Translations under genes and position numbers: made by a program
Part shown: one piece after another, positions 44,778 to 52,883 of the stretch
Layout of the letters: each line of letters starts with the position of its first letter
How positions within the stretch are numbered: the stretch's first letter is position 1
Notes under the pieces: generated by a model
Databases searched by the model: none
What the model was told of the DNA's origin: nothing
What the model saw: the letters and a program-made list of their open reading frames with translations, nothing else
Source: DASQUK01 sp963813485
Lineage (GTDB): Bacteria > Actinomycetota > Acidimicrobiia > Acidimicrobiales > VFJN01
Length of the DNA stretch: 64,000 nucleotides
NCBI GenBank assembly: GCA_963813485.1
Contig: CAWEZE010000018.1
Span: forward strand, 1 to 64,000
Reading direction: 5' to 3'

Positions 44778-46127
44778 ATGACGGCCATGGCCGGCCGGAC
44801 GGCGCTGCGCTGGGGAGGCGCGACCCACGTAGGGCGCGTGCGCTCCACGAACGACGACAACTACATGGCCCGTGACGACGTCGGCCTGTGGGCCGTCGCC
44901 GACGGCATGGGCGGGCACCGGGGCGGCGACGTGGCGTCGGCGATCGCGTGCGAGGCCCTCGGCCGCAGCTTCGCCGACCACACCGTCGGCGGGCTGATCG
45001 AAGCCATCGAGCAGGCCAACCAGGCCGTGTACGAGACCGGCGCCGGCGACCCCGACCTCTCCGGTATGGGCACCACGATGGTGGCGCTGGCCGTGGTCGA
45101 CGAGGAGGGTGACGAAGTATTGGCGGTCGCCAACGTGGGTGACTCGCGGGTTTATCGCTACTCGGTCGGCGACCTCGACCAGCTCACCGACGACCACAGC
45201 CTGGTGGCGGATCTGGTGCGCGAAGGCACGCTGTCGCCGGAAGAGGCGGCGGTCCATCCGCAGCGCAACATCGTCACCCGTGCGCTCGGCGTCAACGATC
45301 AGGTGCCGGTCGACACCCTCACGGTCGAGCCCGTGGCCGGCGACCGCTACCTGCTGTGCTCCGACGGGCTGTTCAACGAGGTTCCGGAGCCGGGCATCGC
45401 GGCGGTGCTGCATCGGGTGGACGATCCCCGCGAGGCGGCCGACGAGCTCGTGCGGCTGGCGATCGAGGGTGGCGGGCGCGACAACGTGACGGTCGTCGTG
45501 GTCGACGTCGTCGACGACGGAGGACGCGCCGGCGAGGCGTCCGATGCCCTAGCAGTCGGCGCAGCGTCCGGCCTCGCCGGTCGCGCCGAACCCACGGGCG
45601 TGACGGGGACCGAGGACGGGAGCGCCGCGGGCGGCGTCGCCTTCGAGCCCGTGGGGGCCACCAATGGCAGCGGGTCCGGCCGCGGGATCGAGGCGGTCGG
45701 CACGAAACCGCAAGGCCGGCGCCTCACGTGGCGGGTCCTGCTGTTCTCCCTGATCGTGCTGACGCTCGTCGGCGGCGCCTTCGCGACCATCCAGTGGTAC
45801 GGACGCTCCACCTACTTCGTCGGCTTCGAGGGTGACCGGGTCGCCATATTCAAGGGACGCCCGGGCGGCGTCCTGTGGCTCAATCCCGTGCTGGAAGAGA
45901 CGACCGACATCGAACGGTCCCACGTTCCCGCCGACACCCGGGACGACCTCGATGCCGGCAAGGAACAGTCCTCGCTCGGCGACGCCCACCGCTACGTCGT
46001 CCGCCTGAGTGCGCGCGCCGACGAGTTGGCGACCGACACGACCACCACCACCCGACCGACCACCACGACTAGCGCGCCTCGGACCACCACCACGCGACCG
46101 AGGACGACGACAACGCAAGCCCGATGA
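44778..46127 (+). CDS. pstP: PP2C-type Ser/Thr protein phosphatase PstP
   Basis: Reverses PknB-type phosphorylation. The cytoplasmic PP2C domain (about 12-250) has the metal-site motifs VADGMGGHRGGDVAS, GMGTTMVAL, NVGDSRVYR, LLCSDGLFNEV and GGRDNVTVVVVDV. A low-complexity linker (about 255-313) leads to one membrane segment (RVLLFSLIVLTLVGGAFATI, about 316-335) and an external domain. The last 30 residues are almost only Thr, Pro and Arg. The stop overlaps rodA as ATGA. Confidence 0.94.
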   Translation: MTAMAGRTALRWGGATHVGRVRSTNDDNYMARDDVGLWAVADGMGGHRGGDVASAIACEALGRSFADHTVGGLIEAIEQANQAVYETGAGDPDLSGMGTTMVALAVVDEEGDEVLAVANVGDSRVYRYSVGDLDQLTDDHSLVADLVREGTLSPEEAAVHPQRNIVTRALGVNDQVPVDTLTVEPVAGDRYLLCSDGLFNEVPEPGIAAVLHRVDDPREAADELVRLAIEGGGRDNVTVVVVDVVDDGGRAGEASDALAVGAASGLAGRAEPTGVTGTEDGSAAGGVAFEPVGATNGSGSGRGIEAVGTKPQGRRLTWRVLLFSLIVLTLVGGAFATIQWYGRSTYFVGFEGDRVAIFKGRPGGVLWLNPVLEETTDIERSHVPADTRDDLDAGKEQSSLGDAHRYVVRLSARADELATDTTTTTRPTTTTSAPRTTTTRPRTTTTQAR

Positions 46128-47452
46128 TCGGCAACGTCCGTCGCAACACCGAGCTGGGCCTGCTGGTGCTGGGCACGATGTTCGTGGTCGGCGCCTACGT
46201 GCTCACCACGCTTCCCGACGACAGCCCCATCCCGAACACCACAGGCCCGTTCCTCGCCATCATCGTCGGCCTGCCGCTGCTGGCCCACATCGCCGTTCGT
46301 CGCCTGGCACCCCAGGCCGACGGCATGCTCCTGCCGTTGGCGAGCCTGCTCAACGGGCTGGGCTACGTGTTCATCGTCCGGATCGACGAGGCCAGGGCCG
46401 ACCCCGACGGGCTCGCCGGCCTCCAGTCGATCTGGATGATCCTCGGCGTCGGCGCCTTCATCGCCACGCTGATCGTGGTGCGCGACGTCCGGATGCTCGA
46501 GCGCTATCGCTACACCGCCGGCTTCGTGGGCATCGTGCTGCTGCTCCTGCCGCTGGTCCCGATCGTCGGGCGCACCATCAACGGCAGCAAGATCTGGGTC
46601 TCGATCGGGCCCGTCAACTTCCAGCCCGGCGAGTTCGCCAAGCTGGCGTTGGCGGTGTTCTTCGCCGGCTACCTCTGGGAGAAGCGCGAGCTGCTGGCGA
46701 TCAACAGGGCGTACGGACCGTTCTCGCTGCCCGACCCCAAGCACCTCGGCCCCGTGCTCCTGGCCTGGGGGGCGTCGCTCGTGGTCATGGTGTCGGAGCG
46801 CGACCTGGGGTCGTCGCTCCTGTTCTTCACGCTGTTCCTGGTTCTCATCTGGGTCGCCACCGAACGGGTCTCGTACCTCGCCGTGGGTGTGGCGTTGTTC
46901 GCCGGGGGCGCGGCCTTCGCCTTCAACGCGTTCAGCCACGTGCAGGAGCGGGTCGACATCTGGTTCGACCCCTGGGGCAAGGACCAGGGCTACCAGGTCG
47001 TGCAGGCGGCCTTCGCCATGGCTGACGGTGGCGTCTCCGGGACCGGCCTGGCGCTCGGCTCCCCGACCAGGATCCCGGTGGTCGAGAGCGACATGATCTT
47101 CGCCGCCATCGGTGAGGAGCTGGGCCTGCTGGGAGCCACCGCGGTGCTGATCGCGTTCCTGCTGATGATCGGCGCCGGTCTGCGCATTGCCCAGCAGGCG
47201 GCACGTGGCTTCGAGCGGCTGCTGGCCGTCGGCCTGACAACGCTGCTCGGCTTCCAGGCGTTCATCATCATGGCGGGCGTCACGCGGCTGCTGCCGCTCA
47301 CGGGGGTGACCCTGCCGTTCATCTCCTACGGGGGCTCGTCGCTCCTGGCCAACTACGTGCTGTTGGCCCTGCTGCTGCGCATCTCCAACGACTCGGCCGA
47401 GCGACAGTCCGAGGCACTCGCCGCGCAGTCGATGACCGAGGTCGGGACGTGA
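46124..47452 (+). CDS. rodA: SEDS peptidoglycan polymerase RodA/FtsW
   Basis: Membrane glycan-strand polymerase of 442 aa with about 12 segments. SEDS hallmarks are visible: GRTINGSKIWVSIGPVNFQP with EFAKLAL, VSERDLGSSLLFF containing the conserved Asp-Leu-Gly-Ser, and the C-terminal LTGVTLPFISYGGSSLLANY. It works with the transpeptidase encoded next. The ATG overlaps pstP by 4 bases. The position between pstP and pbpA argues for RodA rather than FtsW. Confidence 0.94.
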   Translation: MIGNVRRNTELGLLVLGTMFVVGAYVLTTLPDDSPIPNTTGPFLAIIVGLPLLAHIAVRRLAPQADGMLLPLASLLNGLGYVFIVRIDEARADPDGLAGLQSIWMILGVGAFIATLIVVRDVRMLERYRYTAGFVGIVLLLLPLVPIVGRTINGSKIWVSIGPVNFQPGEFAKLALAVFFAGYLWEKRELLAINRAYGPFSLPDPKHLGPVLLAWGASLVVMVSERDLGSSLLFFTLFLVLIWVATERVSYLAVGVALFAGGAAFAFNAFSHVQERVDIWFDPWGKDQGYQVVQAAFAMADGGVSGTGLALGSPTRIPVVESDMIFAAIGEELGLLGATAVLIAFLLMIGAGLRIAQQAARGFERLLAVGLTTLLGFQAFIIMAGVTRLLPLTGVTLPFISYGGSSLLANYVLLALLLRISNDSAERQSEALAAQSMTEVGT

Positions 47453-47537
47453 GCGAGCGTCAGCGGGCGAACCATGAACACAGTGCGTTACTCGCCGCGA
47501 AGCCGAGATTGCTCATTGGCGGGCCGGAGGCACGCCG

Positions 47538-49073
47538 ATGAGCAAGCAGATCCGCAACATCGGCGTGTTCCTCGCGGTCTGCTACGCGGCGCTGTTCTTC
47601 CAGGTCAACCGGCTGACGATCTTCCAGGCCGACGAGCTCAAGGACAATCCGGCCAACAACCGCGAGGTGGAGCGGGACTTCTCCAGCCCCCGGGGCTCGA
47701 TGATCACCGCCGACGGCACGATCGTCGCCCGCTCGGTGGCCTCGAACGACCAGTTCAAGCTGCAACGCGAGTACCCCACCGGCGAGCTGTTCGCCCACGT
47801 CACCGGCTACTTCGCCTTCGAGCTCGGGTCGGCCGGCCTCGAGCGCAGCTACAACGACGACCTGGCCGGGCGCACGATCGACTTCGACCTGCAGGAGCTC
47901 TCGGACCTGTTCGTCGACCGCGAGCGGGTGGGCGATCTCACGCTGACGATGCGCAACGACGTACAGGAGGTGGCGCGCCGGGAGCTCGGCCAGCGCGAGG
48001 GATCGGTGGTGGCGGTCGACCCCCGGAACGGCGAGATCCTGGCACTGTGGTCGTTCCCCTCGTACGACCCCAACGTGCTGGCCACCCACGACTTCAACGC
48101 GGCGGAGCGGGCCTCGGCACTGCTGAACGCCGACCCCGCGAAGCCGATCCTGGCGCGCTCGTACCAGGACAACTTCTTCCCCGGGTCGACGTTCAAGATC
48201 GTCACCGCCGCCGCCGGCGTCGAGCGCGGGGGTGTCACCGCGGATCAGCCCGACTACCCGGCCCGCCAGGCATACCAGCCGGTCGGCGCCGGCGGTCGGC
48301 CCGTGGGACGGCCGATCGGCAACTTTGGCGGAGCGACGTGCGGCGGGACGCTGTTCCCGATCATGGAGGCGTCCTGCAACTCGGCGTTCGCCGAGATGGG
48401 CGCGGAGGATGCCGGAGCCGACGCCATGATCGACACCGCCCAGGCGTTCGGCTTCAACCAGGACGTGCCCATCGACCTGCCGCGGCCCGCCGGCTCGTCA
48501 TTCCCCACCGACTTCGAGAACGACGCGCCGAAACTCGCGCAGTCGTCCATCGGTCAGAACGACGTGCGGGCCACGCCGCTGCAGATGGCGCTGGTGGCGG
48601 CGGCGGTCGCCAATGGCGGCGAGATCATGACGCCGCACGTGGTGCGCGAGGTGCGCGACGACCAGGGCGAGGTCGTGGACACGATCGCAACCGACGACGT
48701 GTGGACCCGGGCGATGAGCGACGGAACCGCCGACCTTCTGCGGCAGGGGATGATCTCGGTGGTGCAGGACGGCACAGCCAGCCGCCTGGACGAAGGCCTC
48801 GAGGGTTTCGAGGTCGGCGGCAAGACGGGCACCGCCCAGATCGGCTCGAGCGACAGCTCGCACGCCTGGATCATCGGCTTCGCCGGACCCCCCGGCGAGG
48901 CGCCCAGCGTGGCCGTCGCGGTCATCGTTGAGGGTCAGCCGGGCGTGAGCGAGCAAACTGGTGGCAGAGTGGCAGCGCCGATCGCCGCAGCTGTGATGCG
49001 GCAGGCCCTGGAACAGCCGGCTGTGCCGTCTGACCAGGAATCTGGGGACTCCGACTCGGGTGGAGAGCAATGA
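47538..49073 (+). CDS. pbpA: Class B penicillin-binding protein (PbpA)
   Basis: D,D-transpeptidase that cross-links strands made by RodA. The 511-aa protein has one N-terminal membrane anchor (IGVFLAVCYAALFFQVN), a dimerisation region with NREVERDFSSPRGSMITADG, and the catalytic domain: GSTFK with the active Ser, SCN as the SxN motif, and GGKTGTAQ. Start: ATG with GGAGG 7 bases upstream, 85 bases after rodA. The C-terminus is a short acidic tail (DQESGDSDSGGEQ). Confidence 0.94.
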   Translation: MSKQIRNIGVFLAVCYAALFFQVNRLTIFQADELKDNPANNREVERDFSSPRGSMITADGTIVARSVASNDQFKLQREYPTGELFAHVTGYFAFELGSAGLERSYNDDLAGRTIDFDLQELSDLFVDRERVGDLTLTMRNDVQEVARRELGQREGSVVAVDPRNGEILALWSFPSYDPNVLATHDFNAAERASALLNADPAKPILARSYQDNFFPGSTFKIVTAAAGVERGGVTADQPDYPARQAYQPVGAGGRPVGRPIGNFGGATCGGTLFPIMEASCNSAFAEMGAEDAGADAMIDTAQAFGFNQDVPIDLPRPAGSSFPTDFENDAPKLAQSSIGQNDVRATPLQMALVAAAVANGGEIMTPHVVREVRDDQGEVVDTIATDDVWTRAMSDGTADLLRQGMISVVQDGTASRLDEGLEGFEVGGKTGTAQIGSSDSSHAWIIGFAGPPGEAPSVAVAVIVEGQPGVSEQTGGRVAAPIAAAVMRQALEQPAVPSDQESGDSDSGGEQ

Positions 49074-49121
49074 GACATGAACTCGGGCGTGGATACCCCC
49101 ATCTCGTAACCTGAGGTCCAC

Positions 49122-51068
49122 ATGTCGTCGCAGCAGGGACAAGTCATCTTCAACGGGCGCTACGAACTGCACCGGCGGCTCGGGCGCGGCGGCATGGCCG
49201 AGGTCTACCTCGCGCGCGACCAGATGCTCGACCGACCGGTGGCGGTCAAGGTGCTGTTCCCGGCGCTGGCCACCGACGCGGGCTTTGTCGAGCGCTTCCG
49301 CCGCGAGGCCCAGTCGGCCGCCAACCTGCAGCACGCCAACATCGTGTCGGTGTTCGACTGGGGCGAGGCCAACGGCACCTACTTCATCGTCATGGAGTAC
49401 GTCGAGGGTCACACCCTGGCCGAGATCCTGCGCGACGACGGGCGGGTGCACCCGGATCGAGCCGCCGAGATCACCGCCGACATCGCCGCCGCCCTCGGAT
49501 TCGCCCACCGCAATGGCGTCGTGCACCGCGACGTCAAGCCCGGCAACGTGCTCGTCACCGCGGACGGCAGCGTCAAGGTGGCCGACTTCGGCATCGCCCG
49601 GGCCATCAGCGACCACTCCGACCAGAACCTCACCAAGACCGGCTCGGTGATGGGTACCGCGACCTACTTCTCACCGGAGCAAGCCCGCGGCGCGCCGGTC
49701 GATCCCCGCAGCGACATCTACAGCCTGGGCTGCGTGATCTACGAGATGACCACGGGGCAGGCGCCGTTCAGCGGCGACAGCGCCGTGGCCATCGCCTACA
49801 AGCACGTGCAGGAAAACCCGGTCGCCCCCCGGCAGATCGACCCCGCCCTGCCCGAGACGCTCGAGGCCATCACGCTCAAGTGCCTGGCCAAGAACCCGGC
49901 GAACCGCTACCCGACGGCGCAGGACCTGCGAGCCGACCTGCGACGCTACCTCGACGGGGCGCGCATCCTGGCCGAGCCGGTGCTGGCCCCGCCGATCGAC
50001 CCCAGCGCCACCAACGTGATGGCCCCGACCGGCTACGACGGCGGCACCGCCGTGGTGACCGGCTGGTCCGGCGATGACGGCTACGGCGACTACGAGGACT
50101 ACACCCCGCCCGAGGATGAGGAACCCAAGCGCTCCCGGTGGTTCCTGGCGGTGCTCATCCTGTTGCTGCTCATCCTCGCCGGGCTGCTGTTCCTGCTGGT
50201 GCGCAACTTTGCCGACAACGGCGACGACCCGACCCTCGTCACGGTGCCGAACGTCGTCGGCCAACCCGCCGACCAGGCGCAGGCGGCGCTCGAGGCCGAG
50301 GGCTTTCGCGTGACGCGGGCGACAGACACGTCGGATCGGCCGGTCGACGAGGTGATCGCCCAGGACCCGCCCGCAAACGAGCAGGCCGAGGAGGGGTCGG
50401 AGGTCACGATCACGCTGAGCGCCGGCCCGGAGACGGCGACGGTGCCCGACGTCACCGGACGCACCGTCGACGAGGCCAGCCAGCTCCTCATCGACGCGGG
50501 CTTCGTCCCCAGCCAGCGGGCCGAGGAGAACGCCGACGTCGAGCAGAATCTGGTGATCCGCACCGATCCGGCGGCCGGTGCCGACGCCGCACGCAACTCC
50601 ACGGTGACCATCTTCTATTCGTCGGGGCCCAACACGATCGCGATACCCGATGTGCGGGGACAGAGCGTGAACGATGCGAGGAATACCCTCGCCGGTGCAG
50701 GCTTCACCGGGACCATCCAGGAACGGCAGGAGGCGTCCAACGACGTCGAGCAGGGCCGGGTCATCGGCACCGAGCCCGGGGCCGGTCAACAAGCGCCCGC
50801 CAATGCGACGATCACGCTGGTCGTGTCCTCGGGCCAGGGCCAGGTCGGCGTGCCCGACGTGGTCGGTCGCACCGAGGACAACGCCCGGGCGCTCCTCCAG
50901 GGGTTCGACGTCCAGACGACCGACGAGAACACCAACGACCCCAACCAGGACGGCCGGGTGCTCAGCCAGAACCCGCCCGCCAACTCGCAGGTCGACCAGG
51001 GGTCGACGGTCACCCTGGTGATCGGCCGGTTCCGGGACTCCGAGACGACGCCGAGCACCGAGCCATAA
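49122..51068 (+). CDS. pknB: Ser/Thr protein kinase PknB with four PASTA domains
   Basis: A 648-aa transmembrane kinase. The cytoplasmic kinase domain (about 10-270) has GRGGMAEVY, VAVKVL, HRDVKPGNVLV, the DFG triad in VADFGIARA and GTATYFSPEQARG. The linker runs to about 340, then one membrane helix (WFLAVLILLLLILAGLLFLL). Four external PASTA repeats follow, each opening with a PNVVG or PDV(T/R/V)G motif, at roughly 368, 434, 503 and 574. PASTA domains bind peptidoglycan fragments. No separate pknA is present in the locus. Confidence 0.95.
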   Translation: MSSQQGQVIFNGRYELHRRLGRGGMAEVYLARDQMLDRPVAVKVLFPALATDAGFVERFRREAQSAANLQHANIVSVFDWGEANGTYFIVMEYVEGHTLAEILRDDGRVHPDRAAEITADIAAALGFAHRNGVVHRDVKPGNVLVTADGSVKVADFGIARAISDHSDQNLTKTGSVMGTATYFSPEQARGAPVDPRSDIYSLGCVIYEMTTGQAPFSGDSAVAIAYKHVQENPVAPRQIDPALPETLEAITLKCLAKNPANRYPTAQDLRADLRRYLDGARILAEPVLAPPIDPSATNVMAPTGYDGGTAVVTGWSGDDGYGDYEDYTPPEDEEPKRSRWFLAVLILLLLILAGLLFLLVRNFADNGDDPTLVTVPNVVGQPADQAQAALEAEGFRVTRATDTSDRPVDEVIAQDPPANEQAEEGSEVTITLSAGPETATVPDVTGRTVDEASQLLIDAGFVPSQRAEENADVEQNLVIRTDPAAGADAARNSTVTIFYSSGPNTIAIPDVRGQSVNDARNTLAGAGFTGTIQERQEASNDVEQGRVIGTEPGAGQQAPANATITLVVSSGQGQVGVPDVVGRTEDNARALLQGFDVQTTDENTNDPNQDGRVLSQNPPANSQVDQGSTVTLVIGRFRDSETTPSTEP

Positions 51069-51089
51069 GGCGACGGCTGACCCTCCCCG

Positions 51090-51851
51090 ATGCCCCGCAC
51101 GCTCGTCCTCCTCCGCCACGGCGAGAGCGAGTGGAACCTCCAAAACCTGTTCACGGGTTGGTACGACTGCGACCTGACCGCCAACGGCGAGGCGCAGGCG
51201 GTCGCCGGCGGCCGCCTCATGGCCGAGCGGGGCCTGCTTCCCGACGTGGTGCACACGTCGGTGCTGGTGCGAGCGATCAGGACGGCCGATCTGGCGCTGT
51301 ACGAGATGGGACGCACGTGGGTCCCGGTACGCCGGCACTGGCGGCTCAACGAACGCCACTACGGCGACCTGCAGGGGCTCAACAAGGCCGAGACCGCCGA
51401 GCGTTTCGGAGCCGAGAAGGTGAAGCTGTGGCGGCGCTCGTACGACGTGCCGCCCCCGGCGATGGACGGGGACGACCCGCGCAACGTGCGCCACGACCCC
51501 CGCTACGCGGGCCTGCCACCCGAGGTCGTGCCCGACACCGAATGCCTGGCCGACGTCGTCGAGCGGATGCTGCCGTACTGGTACGACGGCATCGTCCCTG
51601 ACCTCACCCCCGGGAAGGTCGTGCTGGTGTCGGCGCATGGGAACAGCCTGCGGGCGCTGGTGAAGCACCTCGATGGCATCTCGGATGCCGACATCGTGGA
51701 GCTCAACATCCCCACGGGGGAGCCGCTGGTCTACGAGCTGGCCGACGACTTCCGCCCTCTCGTGGCGAAACCCACGATCGAGCGCTACCTACGCTCGCCG
51801 GAGGAGATCGCCGTCGCCGCCGACGCGGTCGCCCGCCAGGCGAGCGGCTGA
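51090..51851 (+). CDS. gpmA: 2,3-bisphosphoglycerate-dependent phosphoglycerate mutase
   Basis: Interconverts 3- and 2-phosphoglycerate in glycolysis. LLRHGESEWN (7-16) has the phospho-accepting His 10. FTGWYDCDLT, ERHYGDLQGLNKAETAERFG and the second His in VSAHGNSLRALVKHL match GpmA. Length 253 aa is typical. It begins 21 bases after pknB, so it may be co-transcribed, and it ends ahead of a strong hairpin. Confidence 0.94.
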   Translation: MPRTLVLLRHGESEWNLQNLFTGWYDCDLTANGEAQAVAGGRLMAERGLLPDVVHTSVLVRAIRTADLALYEMGRTWVPVRRHWRLNERHYGDLQGLNKAETAERFGAEKVKLWRRSYDVPPPAMDGDDPRNVRHDPRYAGLPPEVVPDTECLADVVERMLPYWYDGIVPDLTPGKVVLVSAHGNSLRALVKHLDGISDADIVELNIPTGEPLVYELADDFRPLVAKPTIERYLRSPEEIAVAADAVARQASG

Positions 51852-51884
51852 CCGCGGTTTGCGAACGAGCCGCCATGACGCGCC

Positions 51885-51913
51885 GGGGCGCGGGCCCCAA
51901 CGACCCGCGCCCC
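51885..51913. terminator. Strong hairpin between convergent genes, likely bidirectional terminator
   Basis: GGGGCGCGGG, 9-base loop, CCCGCGCCCC: a perfect 10-bp all-GC stem. It lies 33 bases past the gpmA stop and 16 bases before the stop of the convergent small gene. No T-tract follows, which is usual for GC-rich actinobacterial terminators. Confidence 0.65.
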
Positions 51914-51929
51914 CGAACGTCAAGGCTCG

Positions 51930-52124
51930 TCAGAACGCAATGCCGACCTGGCCGCCCGTCGCAGGGATGGGCCAGAGCACGACAGCTAGAAGGAACGTCG
52001 CGAACTGCGACCACGTGTCGAAGTGGTCGTACCCCTCGTTGAAGGCGACGATGACGCCAATGATCAGCCAGACGAGCAGGATGAGACTCGCGAGCGGGAT
52101 TCGAACACCCGTACTCGAAACCAT
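51930..52124 (-). CDS. Small membrane protein (64 aa)
   Basis: The ATG at 52124 has GAGGAGGA a few bases upstream. Two hydrophobic segments are present: SLILLVWLIIGVIVAFN (about 13-29) and FATFLLAVVLWPIPATG (about 41-57), joined by a short polar loop (EGYDHFDTWSQ). Codon use is real-gene-like. The pattern is a two-helix inner-membrane protein of unknown role. It is monocistronic, convergent with gpmA and divergent from the cyclic-nucleotide-binding gene across 255 bases that hold nothing else I can support. Confidence 0.8.
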   Translation of the reverse strand: MVSSTGVRIPLASLILLVWLIIGVIVAFNEGYDHFDTWSQFATFLLAVVLWPIPATGGQVGIAF

Positions 52125-52379
52125 GGGTCCTCCTCGGTGATTCCTTGGCCGTCCCGGCAGCCTCGGCGAGGCCTGGCGCCGCCAATCGCGACGACGTACC
52201 GGAACAACGGCTGCACGTTGGGTACCCCGCCCGCAGCCAAATCACACGTGTACAACGGTCGAACGACGCCCACGGAGCCACCGGACCGGTCGCGATCGAG
52301 CCGCGACGCCAGCAACAAATTCCCACGCGTGGGTGCCCTTCGGCGCACCCTATGCATTGGGCCTCTAAGCTCCGCCGCC

Positions 52380-52802
52380 ATGGCACGGGAGAAGTACCTC
52401 GACCACCTCGCAACCGTCCCGCTGTTCTCCGGCGCGACGACCAAGGAGTTGCGCTCGGTGGCGAAAGCATCGGTGGAGATGACCATCGACGAGGGCAAGC
52501 AATTCGTCACCCAGGGCGAGATCGGCCGTGAGGCGTTCATCGTCGTCGAGGGCCAGGCCGAGGTGTCTCGGGGCGGCAAGAAGATCACCACGCTGGGGCC
52601 GGGCGACTGCGTGGGCGAGCTGGCACTGCTGGACCATGGTCCCCGCACCGCCAGCGTCATCGCCAAGACACCGCTCACCGTCCTCGTGCTGGGGCCGCGG
52701 GAGTTCGCGGGCCTGCTCGACGAGGTTCCGGCCCTCAACCGCAAGATGCTTGCAGCTCTAGCCGGCAAGGTGCGCGATCTCGACAGCCAGACCTTCGGCT
52801 GA
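52380..52802 (+). CDS. Single-domain cyclic-nucleotide-binding protein
   Basis: A 140-aa protein made of one CNB domain. FVTQGEIGREAFIVVEGQAE is the early barrel, and GECVGELALLDHGPRTASV, here GDCVGELALLDHGPRTASV, is the phosphate-binding cassette with the Glu and Arg that contact cAMP or cGMP. No DNA-binding or catalytic domain is attached. It could be a free-standing nucleotide sensor; partner unknown. The next gene on the same strand, an Fe-S oxidoreductase, starts 82 bases on. Confidence 0.9.
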   Translation: MAREKYLDHLATVPLFSGATTKELRSVAKASVEMTIDEGKQFVTQGEIGREAFIVVEGQAEVSRGGKKITTLGPGDCVGELALLDHGPRTASVIAKTPLTVLVLGPREFAGLLDEVPALNRKMLAALAGKVRDLDSQTFG

Positions 52803-52883
52803 CTTGGGATCCGGCTCGCGGCGTCCCGCCGGCGCCGGGCCGGATTCCGACGCCTCCGGCCGGGTTGGATAGGTTTCCGCGGC

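Noticed and set aside
52064..52124. tRNA T-arm-like sequence (GTTCGAATCCCG on the minus strand)
   Set aside because: No matching acceptor, D or anticodon arms; it lies within the coding start of the small membrane protein.
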